A stretch of DNA of 64,000 bases from Adineta ricciae (GCA_905250025.1 CAJNOJ010000077.1:342502-406501), one strand, 5' to 3'. Shown: positions 11,676 through 29,141, counted from the first letter of the stretch. Made by a program: numbers and translations. Notes: generated from the sequence alone by a model not told the origin.

Positions 11676-13296
11676 ATGCATCTTCTCCATTATCACCAAT
11701 TTATCTTAATTTTTGTGACTCTTATCCAACAGTGTAATGGATTCTGGTGGTAAGTGTCTAAAATAGTTTGAAAGAGAAGAACTGCTTTTGAAGTCAAGAT
11801 CATTTCTCACACATGTAGGTGGGAGTGAGAAAAAAAGATCATTCGATTGAATGTCCTGGAGTTCTTTGATCTCTCGACGAAGTCGTTCTTATTTTTGACA
11901 TCGTCTATGAAAGAGTATTTTTGCTTCAAGGTCTCTTGGTCTACCGTCATTTCAATTATGGTCATCATCACATCGATCTATCGAACAAAAGCAATTCTGT
12001 ACATCGTTAACATTTCTAACCGTTGAACAACGTTTCTACTGCGAAAATAATCCGAAAATTTTCTCGATTATCATTCGATCACTACGTTTGGCTATCGACG
12101 AATGTCAATATCAATTCCGAAATCAACGATGGAATTGTTCACTCTTCAACCAACCTGAAATGTTCGGAAAATTGATCGCAAGAAGTAAGTTTCGAGTGAG
12201 AAAAAGAATATTGTTAGTGAATACTGAGAGCTTGTAATTATATTACATCACATCGAGCTGAAGTTTTGCTTTTTATTTGATGTCGTCATCGGTATACAAC
12301 TCGAGACAAGAATACTCTTCGTTCAATTTGCCTTGAAGCTAAAACATACCATTCGATAAGACCCTGATCTTTTTCTTTTCTTGGCAAACAATATGTTCAG
12401 AAAGAGAGGATAATTAGACCACCTGAAGTGATGTATATTTATGTACACTTTTTCTTTTCTAGAAACACCTGAAGTTGCTTTCATCTATGCACTTACGTCA
12501 GCGGCTGTCATGCACAATATCGCTAAAGCTTGTGCGAAAGGCGAACTCACCGAATGCGGTTGTGATAAAAGTCAAACAACAAGCCGAGCCGCACGCGCTA
12601 TGGTAAAAACACCTTCGATCAATGCAGCAGCCGATGGATTTGAATGGGGCGGATGTTCAGACGATTTGAAATTCGGTCGTAATGTTAGTTTGTCGTTTAT
12701 TGATCGACAAGAGATGTTTATTAGTCGTCGTCGTATTGTTCGAATGATTAATTTACATAATAATGAAGCGGGAAGACAGGTAAGAGAAGAAAAGAAGAGG
12801 AGATTTTTATGTTTTTTAACGAAATTTTCTTTAGGCTGTCGAACGTAATGTTCAATTAACATGTAAATGCCATGGTGTTAGTGGGTCATGCACATTACGT
12901 GTTTGCTGGCGTACATTGCCTGATTTTCGTCTCATCGGTTCAGATCTACGAACAAAATATGCAAGTGCAACACAAGTTCGACTCAATCGCCGTTTAAATC
13001 TGCTGAAACCGCGCAAAACTTCGCAGAAAGACTTCAATACAACCGATCTCATCTATATTCACACGTCACCATCTTTTTGTGAGAAGAATTCTCGTCTTGG
13101 CTCGTTAGGCACTCAAGGACGTGAATGCAATTTAACCCGAAATGAACCTGGAAGTTGTTCGGTTCTTTGCTGTGATCGTGGATATGAAACCATCGTGTCA
13201 ACTATCGAAGAAGATTGTGACTGTCAGTTTCATTGGTGCTGCGAAGTGCGTTGCAAACGCTGTGTAAAACGAATCGAAAGACATTTCTGTAAATGA
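11676..13296 (+). CDS. Wnt family secreted ligand, Wnt5-like
   Basis: Four exons (11676-11749, 11931-12184, 12463-12779, 12835-13296) sum to 1107 nt, 368 residues, typical for a Wnt. A hydrophobic signal peptide (FILIFVTLIQQCNG) is followed by WWSLGLP, ECQYQFRNQRWNCS, CGCDKSQ, the diagnostic NLHNNEAGRQ and CKCHGVSGSCTLRVCW (the serine is the palmitoleoylated residue), then SLGTQGRECN and the cysteine-rich end CQFHWCCEVRCKRCV...HFCK. The WWSLG start and ECQYQFR...RWNCS favour Wnt5; parts also resemble Wnt16 and Wnt4, so the subfamily is an inference. It should act through Frizzled/Ror-type receptors. Confidence 0.9.
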
Positions 13297-14402
13297 ATGA
13301 ATTTCTTTTCCTCGTTTTCTATTTATTCGTGGACGTCAGATGTATTTGTTTGACCGAGTAACAGTTCCATTCATTTTTCTTTTCTTCTCTATTTATATGT
13401 ACACTGATACTTATGTACAAAGAAAAAAACGATTATGTGTCTCTGCTTGATCAAGCATAAAAGGGCATTTTCTTTTGACAGACTACTTTTGAAATGTAAT
13501 CAGGCAAAATTCCGGTTAGGTGATCAATGCTAGAGGGGAAATACATATGTATTTACTCTCGTTTTCTCTACTAATGATCTGGACACACCTATGTTGATGT
13601 TTGTTCGGAGATCAATATAATGATAGAGACCTTGCTTGCGGAGATAAAGAGAGAAAATAATGGTTCTGGTGAGAATTAGATCAAATTAACTTATTTAAAA
13701 GAAATGAAACAAAACTTGGCAGTCCGACAGTTTGTTTTATCTCAGCTGGATGTTAAATGATTGATAGAATTCAGATCGCGTTCAAAAGAAGAATTGCAAA
13801 ATAAGGCTTCAATTAGAATCGTTTTGTTAATCAACAAAACAGGCGGATGTATTTTCACACTTTGTGTACGTCCGTATTCAAATGAGATCTAAAACAGTTT
13901 ATTTTCTTTTTTCTGTGAAATAAAAATCTATTGAATTGTTGTACTCTTATTAGTAAGCAAAAAAAAACAAACAAAAAAAGAGAACAATAGCGAGTTTAAT
14001 AAACAAAAGAGAAACAGGAAGAAACGACTCTGTTTGCGCGCATCTTCGAGAAGACACATATCGATCGGTTCCATTTTATTGTACGAGAGAAAATGTGCGC
14101 AAGACAACGGCCGTCGAAGAATAGAGAGCGAGAGAGGATGAAGATCAAATTTGTCAAAATATATTTGAAAATTCCTGTCTTCATAGAAATTGATCTATCA
14201 CAAAAATAGAAGACCACGACGACGACAACGACAACAAAAAGAAAGTGATCATAAAAACAAGTTTTACTGTTGTATGCAGATATTTGAAAAGAGAAGAAAG
14301 GAAACAAAGAAGAATAGAACGTATCAGTCTATGAGTGTTATCGTAATCCTGAGAAGTAGTGACAGTGGAGAGGAAAGGAAAACAAAACGAATTGAATCGC
14401 TA
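13297..14402. other. Non-coding stretch
   Basis: Region between the 3' ends of the Wnt gene (plus) and the glycosyltransferase (minus). Purine-rich and A-rich tracts, no supported gene. Confidence 0.4.
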
Positions 14403-16342
14403 TTATCTCGAAGAGGATGAGTCTTTTGTCACCACTGAATTATGCTTATTTTGATAACAGCTATTATTATTTCTATCATTCTTTCGTATAGCATTGGGCA
14501 GTGGCGAAGAAACTTTGACAAATGGTGCCATGAAAAGTAACGCGAGTAACATCAATATCAACCAAATCAGTCCGTAATAAAACAAACGTATACCAGTGAT
14601 GAATATATTCATTGTCTTCTTCGCATTCTGCTTACGCCTTTGTGCCACAGCGTCATAATAGATTTCATTCAATTGATCACTAGCAGAATCCCATGAATGT
14701 TTCAATGCTTGTTCTTGTGCCTTTATCGACAAATACTTGCGATCTTTCATAGCACAACGGACAGCTTCTTCAGCTGAATCTAGATCATCTGGTTTCCATA
14801 AATATCCGTGTTCACCATTGACAAAGAATTCTTTCAATTGTCCACCTTCTGCTGCGACCACTGGCGTTCCACTCGCCATTGCTTCTAAGTAAACTTGTCC
14901 GAATGTTTCACTAACTGATGCGTACAGAAAATAATCAGCACTTGCATACGCGCTTGCTAGCTCCTCTCCGCCGAGATAACCAAAGAAATATACACGGTCT
15001 CTGGGAAATACGGGTTCTAAGGTTTGTCGATATGGACCATCACCAATAATACAGAGAAATGTTTGATTTGGTATGCGATCTAATACAAGTGATAGAAATT
15101 CGAAATTCTTCTCCGGAGATATTCGACCGACGCAGAGAAATAGCGTTATCGAATCCATTTGTTGTTCAGTAAAGTTATTATATGTTCCAAACATACGGTA
15201 GCGCATCAATTGTGAACGTCGATTACGGTTGAATAGTTCAGAATCGACACCCGTTTTCCAAACAATAACTGGCCGAGGTATGCCTGTGTTTTCCATAAAT
15301 TCAGCAAAATCTTTGCTAACTGTTAAATTGGCTGACGAATAGATTAAGTGTTTCAAACGAATGAATTGGTACAGAGATCGAGTCATAGTCACAGCGTACG
15401 AACGCATGTAAGTTAAAAGATAGAAGTCGATATTGGTATGTGATGACCACACGATCGGGATATTGAGAGATTTAGCAATGGCACCACAAAACATGGCTGC
15501 TGGTGTTTGTTCAACAATATGGATGACATCAGGTGAAAATCGACGAATCGCTGAGTATATAGTTGGCTAAAATCAAAATTCAACATATTCGAACTACATA
15601 TATGAAACGTTTTATCTTAAAAACAAATATTATTCATTCTCTGTCATCTCAATATATTCTACACTCGATGACCGTTAAGATGTTTGTGTTCTTTTTTTTA
15701 TATTCTTAATGCACTTTCGTACTCAGGTTAAGAGAATCTATGCAAAGCGCTAGGTGCTAAAAAAGCATTCGTTTTTCTTTGTCTGCTCAGCCTTCGATCG
15801 TTGGTATGAAACCACAATATGACTAGTTTCACGCATGAATGCGCGGACTTTTACATGTGCCAAGCCTATTTTATTTGTGCAACTTACATTAGGAAAAAGA
15901 AACGGACAAGCACAGTCGATTTTGTTGGTAAATTCAGTTGATGGCAATGAAGAGAATGTAACGTAGGTCTCAAGTATATCATTTCCTTCGACCCATGTCA
16001 AAGCATTCTAAATAGATACAATGAATCACAATAACAAGGTTTAATCGAGCTTAAGTTATGCAAATAATACAGTCGATAAATAGTTTTCAATTTTTTTCTC
16101 TCTCTTTCTATCCGACTTACTTTGCAACCAGTAATTACGTGAATATGATGTTTTCGGTTAGCTAAACGTCGAATGATTTCTTTGAATCGACGTGTTATGC
16201 CACTGGTGAACGACGGGAAACTTTCGGCAAATAGAAGAATCCGTAATGGTTCGTCATGGTGAAAACCATTTGTGTAAGCTATGCAAAAAGAAAAGTAAAC
16301 AGTTACGAAGAATATTCCGTAGTGAAAACAAATGGTTCTCAT
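14403..16342 (-). CDS. GT4 glycosyltransferase, SQD2-like, membrane-anchored
   Basis: Retaining GT-B glycosyltransferase. Exons run about 16342-16121, 16007-15890 and 15566-14403. The N-terminal hydrophobic segment (FFVTVYFSFCIAYTNG) leads into EPLRILLFAESFPSFTSGIT with the GITRRF glycine loop. Then come RRFSPDVIHIVEQTPAA, VWSSHTNIDFYLLTY, the donor-binding domain LFLCVGRISPEKNFEFL, IIGDGPYRQTLE, the catalytic ETFGQVYLEAMASGTPVVAA (E-x7-E motif) and GEHGYLWKPDD. It ends in a C-terminal membrane helix (YYGLIWLILMLLALLFMAPF). The order and spacing are those of plant/bacterial sulfoquinovosyl/mannosyl-type SQD2 proteins. Animals are not known to make sulfoquinovosyl lipid, so the real acceptor is unknown and gene transfer with later intron gain is possible. 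Confidence 0.8.
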
Positions 16343-18818
16343 TGTTAGTCATAAGCGAGCAACGTACCTCCGTTACTAATCATTTGATTTAATAAAAATC
16401 TAAAGTGAAATTTCAATCTCAATGTAAATGAAGTCGAATGAATGAATGTGAAGTAAAAATACTATGAGACACTCTATTCATTCGTCTCCTTTATATATTC
16501 TTGTGAAATGAGTATTCGAGACATGAAATCAATTCTTTTTTTCTTCTTCGTTTTTTTTTCTCATTCTTCCTCTTCTTTCTACCGTACATCAATACGTCTT
16601 CACATGAAAATGCGTGTGCATGTTGTACAGCAACGAAATACTCACATACACATAAAAAATGACTAAAAATACGTTTTCATCACTTGCACATACTGAGCTA
16701 TGATTAATATTTTTCGTTTTCTCTTTCTTTCTATGAATAACTCACATTGGTAGCAATGGTCGATACTTGTCGAGCACTTGTCAACAACATTCGATGTTGA
16801 TGAGTCCTCAGGTGATTGAAAGAGACTTGCGGCTAGTGCTGCACATGAACCCGTTGTGAAACTGAACTTCCACCAAGATGAGGATGTTTCGTGTGGCGAC
16901 GAAGATGCTGTTGCGAACGAAGATAACATTGCATTCTATTCGACAAGTAAAAAAAACAACAGGAATTAGGCAAACAAAATCTGGACGAATCATTCGTTTA
17001 AATGCGTACAGATCAAATCAATCAATCGATCGATCACTAAATTTGATTTCGAAGTCAAAAGCAAAATATTCGCGAGTGCTAACAATAAATGTCCATTAGT
17101 CAACTATTCGATATCATCTAGTCGTTTTACTAATACTTGGGAAAAGGTAGATGTCAGTAGAAAATGCGATTGAAACGTACATTCCTATATTTGAGAAAGA
17201 ATACTCAAGAAAGAAATCTTTTCTACGTGTCGAATGCAAATACAACGAAGGAAAAAAGAAATTTGCAGTTACTAACACAACAGCCGGTACTATACTTACT
17301 AGGCGATAAAGCATACAACCGCATGTCTTTCTTCATTTTCTCTCTCTCTCTCTCTCTATCGCGATTTTTTTTTCTTCATGCTATCTATAGCAAGATCTTC
17401 TTCGTTATGTATGCACTCGTAGTACACAGAATTGTTCGACACTTTTTTCCATCATCAGAACGAACAGAAATTCAACACACAAAAGAACATCGAAGAAGAA
17501 AAAAAGAAACATTTTTTGAGAGAGACAGAAACGAAGAATATAAATATACTATTGCCAGCTTTATATATACATAGACATTGTCGTCGATCAAATGTCAAAT
17601 GTTGCTAAGATGAAGAAATTCAGGGACAAAAAAATACAATAATATTCATAGTTTTTACAACTCAACGAAAGCATAATTATTACTGTTTATTTACAGATTC
17701 AAGGTCGAGCAAGTCCTATTTCTTTTGATTAATCTCACATGATGAAATCAATAATCGAATATGAAAACATTCTTATCAAATATTTTCTTCGGATGAAAAG
17801 TATTCGATGTAAATTTGCATTCACGATTTCTTTTCTCTATTGATCATAAATATTTTATTATTTTGAAAAGACCTACAATGTAACAATCCGAATGAATCAT
17901 CTCAAATTTCTGGCAAATAGAACGATATGATTTCATTTTTTTCTCGTCGTGTTTTGTCATCAAGTAGATAAATATAGACATTGGACTTAATGGACAATTA
18001 ACGAACGATATCAGTATCAATTTTCGTTCTGCTAAACTTCAAAATCGACAGCACGCGTGCACTTTAGAGAACAGAAATAGATTATGATGTAAATCTTCGC
18101 ACTCAATAGATTTCAATGTGATCCTCTTACATAAATAAATATACACAGAGCAATGAATAATGCACTTCGAAAATAACCATATGGATAAATAGAAAGTCAT
18201 CACTGGATGACAATATGTAGAAAGTAGAGATAAATCGATGGATGATTAATCTATATACACATGTGCGGACGAGAGATAATAAGACGAGACAATAGTTTTT
18301 GATGAGGTTGCAAAACAAAAATGTACAAAAAAATTATTGATTTATTTTAACAAGAATTCATTTGACTGAGCAAGAAATTGATACGTGATTACGATACGAT
18401 CGGTTGTCCTTCTTTCCGACGCCGTGGAAATATGGTAATCTTGGTAAATAATTTGGATGTAAACCAAACGATAGGAAATGTTTTTGTGTTTAATCAGAAT
18501 GCAATGATTATTCACAGCAAGAATTCTAGTTTTCATACGATATCAAACTGCTGTGAGATATGGCCTCATTTATATATCTGGTTCGATATGATTATGGAAA
18601 CATGCGCGTTCAGAATAAATGAATTGAAGAGATAGAGACACGTTGTCGATAGAGGTCGCTCACCATCATTCGTCGAAATGAAAAACCGCATGACAAGGTT
18701 CAATTGGTTGATAAGTTTGACCGTTTGATCTGGCAGATAGGACGAGCTGCACTTGTTTGTCAACAAATGTTTGAAGGGTATCGTATGTATTCGATACAAA
18801 TTGATATTTAAACTGACG
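16343..18818. other. Non-coding stretch between divergent genes
   Basis: About 2.5 kb with CT/TC runs (near 16530-16570 and 17335-17370) and AT-rich sequence. Open frames here are serine-, arginine- or phenylalanine-biased and show no family likeness. It contains the 5' regions of the SQD2-like gene and the TALE/BRCT gene. Confidence 0.4.
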
Positions 18819-21800
18819 ATGGATTCATATACGAGTGACAATGAAGACCATGATCTTCGTTCTTTATCTGAACGTATTTTACCTTTAACATCTGCATCTT
18901 TTACGAATAATAATATATCTCCTCGAAATAATAGCAATAATCCTAATCGTATTCGTTCACTAAAACCACAAAAAAGTATTTCATTCGATAATCGAACTTA
19001 TCGTGAAGAAATGTCCTTTCCAACAACAGCAAGCACAGGTGATATTATACAGTTAAGCGATGGTACGCGAAAAAAATACAACGGTTCATCATGGCGTCGA
19101 ATGTGTTCCAAACCAAATTGTACTTATTATACACAGAGTCAAGGCTTATGCAAACCACATTTAGCGGCATCGAAGAAGCGCAAACTATCCAAGAGTGACA
19201 ATGATTTACCCGTGATTGAGGCAGCGCTTTCGACTCAAAAAGAACCTAAGAAAGGTGATATTATTGTTTTACCGAATGGTGTTCGCAAAAAATATGACGG
19301 ACGACAATATAGACGTGTTTGTGCTAAACCTTCATGTACTGTTGTTGTACATGGTAGTCTAGAATATCAAAATGGGTTTGTATTGATGAATTTTCGACTA
19401 TTGCTCTCTATTTCTAAGTATGAATTGTAGTTTATGCCCTCATCATTATAATGAATATCGTTTCAATACCAGTAGTCAAACAATACCTCAAACTGAACAA
19501 GAATTATTCAACCAAAGCTCGACTCCACCGAAGCAGTCTGTGATGCTATCATCATCATCACGCAAACGTCATCGCCCCAATTCTCCATTATCCGGTAATT
19601 TATCACAAGTCCCAATATATGATAATCACAGTAAAAGCTCGGTACCCAAACCGAATCGTCGTCTATCGATTGCTGTTATTCCACCATCAGTCGACATTGA
19701 ACATCCGAACAAAGGTGATATTATTGAAATGGAAAATGGTTCAAGAAAGAAGTTCGATGGTGTTGTCTGGCGGACGATTTGCTCAATTCCAGGCTGTTTA
19801 ATAGCTGCACAACGAAACGAACTATGTCGGAAACATTTCATTAAACTTAATGGCAAACCGAATACAGCACCGACTATGGCCACGAATATGAACACTTCCG
19901 GCGCAAGGCTCACATCCAGAGTTGATAGCAGTTCGTCCCTGGATGATAGATCAGGTAACCGGTTAACTACACAAATCTGTAATACTTCACACACTGTTTC
20001 GTCTAGAAGCGCTCCACAATGTCAAGTTTTCGAAGGATCTTGTCACTGGTGTCAGAGATGAATCGATAGATTACGATGGTAGCCAACATGAAGAGCCCAA
20101 TACCGATAATATATCTAACAGTTACAGTATTTCTGGTTTGTTTCTTTCTTCCAAATTGAATTTGAATTTTTCACTGTTGCTTTTCAGACGAAGAAACACA
20201 TATTAAACATGAACAGTCGTCACCAATTGAGGATGACAATCTAGGCACACAGATCGATCATACATTAATTAATGCACTTTCAGCAAGCAGAGAAAAATTT
20301 CCAACAAGTGTGGCATTCTTTTCCTCGTTTAAACTTAATACGTTTTTTCCCTCTAAATTTAGCTTTTCTAAAGAAATGGCTCCGGGAACATCGCAGTCAT
20401 CCGTATCCAAGTAATCATGAAAAACTTCAATTAGCTAAACAGTCCTCGATCACATATGATCAAGTGACAACTTGGTTTAATAACGCTCGAGCTATCCTCC
20501 GACGTCGACAAGCAAAACTACGACATCCGTTGAATACTGCTGACGATAACGATGAGGACGACGACGGTATCGATGAACATCTCACTTATGACAATCGAAA
20601 ACGTGAGTCTATTTCTCCAATGTCATTCAATTCAATCGTTCGATTTTTCAGGTCACCGATCAATGCCTTTATTCAACGGTGTCAGCTGTCGTTCGATAGG
20701 TATACAATGCAATCCGTCAACAGTCGAACAGACAACTATAACATCAACGAAAATCTCAGTTATGACCGATGATGAATTAGCATCCGATCGAACAATTCAA
20801 ATCTTGACGCCATCCAATCGAGTATTAGCAACAGATAATGTAAAAGGAAACAGTAGTCATCATTTGCTATTAAATGGAATTAAAACCGAAGATGAAGATG
20901 AACGAGAAAAAGATATTATCATTACAACAACCTGTCTAGATGATGATCAAATGGTAGGCATGAATCTGTTACTCTACACCCTAGAGTCTGCTTTGTAGCA
21001 GAATTTAATTATAAACAGGTTGAGTGGCTAGAAACTAATTTCTACATTAATTATCATGAATAAGATAGGAACCCATTATTCGAGAACATCTATGGAGTAC
21101 ACTTGTTATCAACGTAAATAGGCGACTACAAGAATTGCGTGCCTGTTGAGTTAATACCAGTGTGAGAATGATAAGAAAAAGATTATTTTTTCGTGTATAA
21201 AAAAAATTCCAGAGACAAGGAATGTGATAACAGCAGGAAGAACTTTGTCAGGTTTATGGCTTCATTTATGTTTAGGTACGCGTTAAAGATTTCTGCTCAA
21301 GATTTCAAATTGAATTGTGTAATGTTGTTGATGAAACGACGACACACTTAATAACTGATGAAGAAGAAGGTGAAACACTCGTCTGTCCTTTATCGAAAAA
21401 AGTTATTCAATCAGTTGCTCGCCATATGTACATTGTCACATATCGATGGATTGATGCTTGTCTAGAAGCCAACAAGATTGTTAACGAAAAACCGTTCGAA
21501 ATTCAAGGTGATCTCACGCTTTCGTCCGATCATAATGGTTTGTCGATGCTCGTGTTTTGCTACGAGAAGAAAAGGTGATTTTCGTCTGTTTTGTAGGCAT
21601 GCAACGAAGTCGACAGAGTATTTTACCAGATAGTTTACCGAAAAATCTTTTATTAGAAAATTTTTCTATTATGTTAAAATGTAATGGATGTCAAGAAATG
21701 ATGAATAATGAAGAATTAATTGAATTAGTTCAATTATCTGGTGCTAAACATACAACTGATTCTCATTTTTCTCGCTTACAACCAGGTATTACTCGTATTG

Positions 21801-22013
21801 TTCTGTGTGAAAAAGAATATCTTATGAATCGACGTGAAATGTATGAAAAATGTATTCAATCCGGTATTCATTTTCTCACTCCGGAATGGTAAATGTGAAC
21901 AGCGACAGACAATACAAGATTTTCAACTCTTCTCGTTTCTTTCTTCTAGGTTTCTGGAATCACTTGTTCAATATCGTATTCAACCATTTCAAGAATATCA
22001 AATATCGCCATAA
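18819..22013 (+). CDS. Zinc-knuckle x3 / TALE homeodomain / tandem BRCT fusion protein
   Basis: Nine exons (18819-19375, 19431-19954, 20007-20135, 20188-20307, 20363-20602, 20652-20953, 21276-21537, 21597-21888, 21950-22013) sum to 2490 nt, exactly 830 codons (829 residues). Three copies of a GDII-x(3)-G-RKK(F/Y)(D/N)G...C-x4-C...C-x2-H unit lie at about residues 74-120, 146-198 and 281-328. A TALE homeodomain follows at about 440-495 (WLREHRSHPYPS with the PYP loop; TYDQVTTWFNNARAILRR). A BRCA1-like tandem BRCT occupies about 611-829: IIITTTCLDDDQM, DETTTHLITDEEEG, YIVTYRWIDACLEANKIVNE, then FLTPEWFLESLVQYRIQPF. The first BRCT is split across the 322-bp intron after 20953, phase 0, so homeodomain and BRCT share one reading frame. 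Nuclear DNA- and phosphopeptide-binding role inferred. The only doubt is whether two genes meet at that intron; the BRCT start encoded in exon 6 argues against that. Confidence 0.8.
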
Positions 22014-24479
22014 GACAAAGCATTACGATAAAATGTCTTTTCTCTCTTTCTCTGTCTCGTCTTCTTCTTCTTTTTTTTTGCTTGTTGTCAGATTAAAAGC
22101 TAAACGCAATCGTTCTTGTATTCTCTTCAATGAAAAAACAAAGACAAAACTATTCGATCGAAATACGAGAGATCAACATATTTGACGCACTCGAATGAAA
22201 GGAGAAAATTATTGTTATCACTGTCATGACATATAATCTGTACATCGAGGGAAGCAGTGCGTATTGAAATTATCGTATCCATACTCGCAAGAACGAAGGA
22301 CGAACTCGATGATACGCGAGTATCAAGTCCAATTAAACGAATTTGTTTACTGGTTGCATGTCAACTACATGAAGGTATAAACTTACACAAGCAGATACAG
22401 ACTAGGCTTATGTTAGGACGATAATCAACGTATACAACGAAAGTAGTGCAACATCCCAGGAAAAAAATACGTCATTACAGAGAGGATAATTAGTAGGTGC
22501 CGTTGTTGACAACATTCTTGAAAATTATCTCGTGAAAAAATCCGATCTAATTTGGATGCAATCTTTTATTGATGTCGTTCTTTTTGATAACATTAAGCAA
22601 ATCCCGGTGAGCAGCTAAAACTAATTACATTGAATACGTGAGAAGTTTGGCCATCCAATCTCTGGTGATTATTCACTGAGCAATGCTACTTATTTCACCG
22701 GTGAGAGTCTGTTTGATTCATAAGGTGTTCTCAACATTCATGTTTTTTGTCAAGAAATCTGATGAGATTTTTCCAAGTTTGTTTTTAATTTAGTAATAGC
22801 AATGATGTCAAGACTTGTCAGTGCAATTTATGCATGTTGTTTTTTCCTGATTGTCTCCGAGAAGTTCTTTGAAATAGTTGCGCGTGTCAACACCCCCAGT
22901 TTCTCTTTTGCGCTCTCTATTTCCTTGCTTAGTCGCATCTTATTGTCTGTTCTTTGCAAAGCTTTTCATCAGCATCATCATCATCATTCCTTTGTGCCGT
23001 TCGGAAATATGGTGCTTCTGTTCGTATGCGTGCTTGCGTGCATACATTGCAAAAAACGGAGAAGGAGAGAGGGAGAAAAAGAAGAAAAGAACCGAACACA
23101 ACAAACAGTCGGAGATGAAACAGGAAAAGAGAAAGAAAAAAAGAAAAAAAAATATCGAAAAATATATATTGACCTTATTTTCTTTTCTAGTACTCTCAGT
23201 GCAAACAAACTGAATGATCTTCCATTGACAAATCTTCTTGCGCTCGGTGTTAGTTGAAAGAAACAGGTAGGTAAAAGGCAAATCCCATCAGTTGATTTCA
23301 AAAGAATGGGATGTTTTTTTCACAAGCACTTGTTCTATGCGCGAAAATGAAAAGAAACTATAAAAGTGTAGTTGATGCTTGATTCTTTTTCATATAACCC
23401 GAGACATTCGTTGCGTTTCATGTTGAATGAACTCTTCAACTAGTTTGTTAGATAGGCTTTTCCAGTCGATAGAAACTAACGACTATTTCACATATTCTCC
23501 CTTGATAATATACCGAAATGAGTAAACTGTTCATGCTATCGCTGAATTTTTTCTCAGGTTTTTAACATAATCACTTTAATATATAATTACACTGTTCGGA
23601 TATTACACGCAAGATTAATGAAAAACAAAGATCTTAGGAGCGGAAGCGAACTTATTAGTAGGTACATATTTCTTTTCGCTCTTTGGGTACGAAAGTTCTT
23701 CTGATATCCGCAATATTCGTACTATTAACAATTCCGAGATCACCCTTATTTTTTCTCTTCATCAGTGAAGAATTTCTGTGTTTGAATATTGAAAAGTCAT
23801 TTGAAATGACTTTGTCATTCGCTAAGCAACACGCTTCACTGTTGTCAAAAGGTTACAGACGAAAACATTGATAAGATTTTGTTTATTTTAAATAACTAAA
23901 TGAGATGTAGTGAAGCTTATAAAGGGCGAAAGCACTGATAATGAGTACGAGTTGGGCGTAGGTGTGTCGTACGCACCGGCTTGTTTTCTAAATGATATTT
24001 GATCCTGTTAGATCTTCTTGTCGATGTTTTTCTCTGACTAGCTTTGCCTTGACAAGTTGAGAAAGAATGGCGAGAAAATATTTTTTCAAGAACTGTTCTT
24101 CGTTAAACCACATTGAAACGAGAGACGGGAAAAAAGATTTTACTCATTTTCCTTTTCTCTTTCTACGCCTTTCGTCTCATTTCTTTGCTCCTTTTCTTTT
24201 GATTTGCCTTTTCAGCACAAGTATATGCACGTATACTTGAAAATTATGCGCAAACAAACATATACACAAATTTTTTTCATTATATGACAAAAGTAACAGT
24301 AGATTTTTTTTTCTTTCGTTCGGTCTTCTTCTTTTTTTCTTTCTTGTAAATAAACTTTTCATTCTTTATTGTTTACAACGCATCGTTAGTTCGCATGAGA
24401 TTAAACGACAGAAGAATGACATATAATGGCGTCGGAAACCTCTTTTACGTACATTCTACGTTAGATTTCTCTGCTTTAG
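22014..24479. other. Non-coding stretch upstream of SIK-like kinase
   Basis: About 2.4 kb. Short frames at 22800-23260 are lysine/arginine- or serine/phenylalanine-rich shadows of purine/pyrimidine tracts (for example the GAGA-rich run at 23060-23150). A small CAT-repeat (CATCATCATCATCAT type) lies near 22970-22985. No gene supported. Confidence 0.4.
24479..24479 (+). promoter_or_regulatory. Candidate spliced-leader acceptor at the SIK start
   Basis: TTTCTCTGCTTTAG ends immediately before the ATG at 24480, leaving no 5' UTR if used. Typical geometry for a trans-splice site; inferred. Confidence 0.45.
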
Positions 24480-28653
<4,174 letters not shown>

Positions 28654-29141
28654 TGTCATTCAGTGATCTTTATGTTTTGATAGTGAATACATACATATAT
28701 TTATTTTCTTTTTCGTTATAATAACAAATTCATGTTCAAGATTGACATTTACTTCGAACAATCTTTACACTTTTTCCGTGTACATATCGTTTATTTTCCT
28801 TTCTGCTATTTTGAAGTCTGCCGAGCAGTTCATTCGAATAAACAAAATTGGCTTCAATCGATTTTCTTTTTCTCACCTTTTAATTTTGATTCGGACACAG
28901 AAAGCAAAACATATTCGATTTTTTTTAAAAGGAAATCGATGTTGATACTTTGTGACTCAACGGCATGACGTCAGCCAGCTCAAATTTTTTTTCCTTTCTA
29001 TCCAACCAACAAATTCAACCTCATGACAAATATTATGTTTTATCTTGCCAAAATTATGCAAGAACATTTCGTCATTCTATATAATAGTTGCGTTTTTCGT
29101 GAAAACGCATCATAACATCGAAGATATATGCGAGGCTGGTT
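28654..29141. other. Intergenic
   Basis: AT-rich spacer; presumed 3' UTR of the kinase and promoter of the RING gene. Nothing else seen. Confidence 0.4.

Noticed and set aside
16878-17574. Open frames of 73 and 136 codons
   Set aside because: Low-complexity basic or serine runs; no splice or family support.
19420-20061. Treating the second zinc-knuckle block as a separate gene from its own ATG
   Set aside because: The GTTTGT donor at 19376 joined to the acceptor at 19430 restores the second zinc knuckle in frame, so it is one gene.
21000-21275. Placing a gene boundary between the TALE homeodomain part and the BRCT part
   Set aside because: The first BRCT strand is encoded before this intron and the phases match; the interval itself has no start-like exon.
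22802-23301. Overlapping open frames on both strands up to 151 codons
   Set aside because: They arise from GA/CT-rich tracts, are open on several frames at once and show biased Lys/Arg or Phe/Ser composition.
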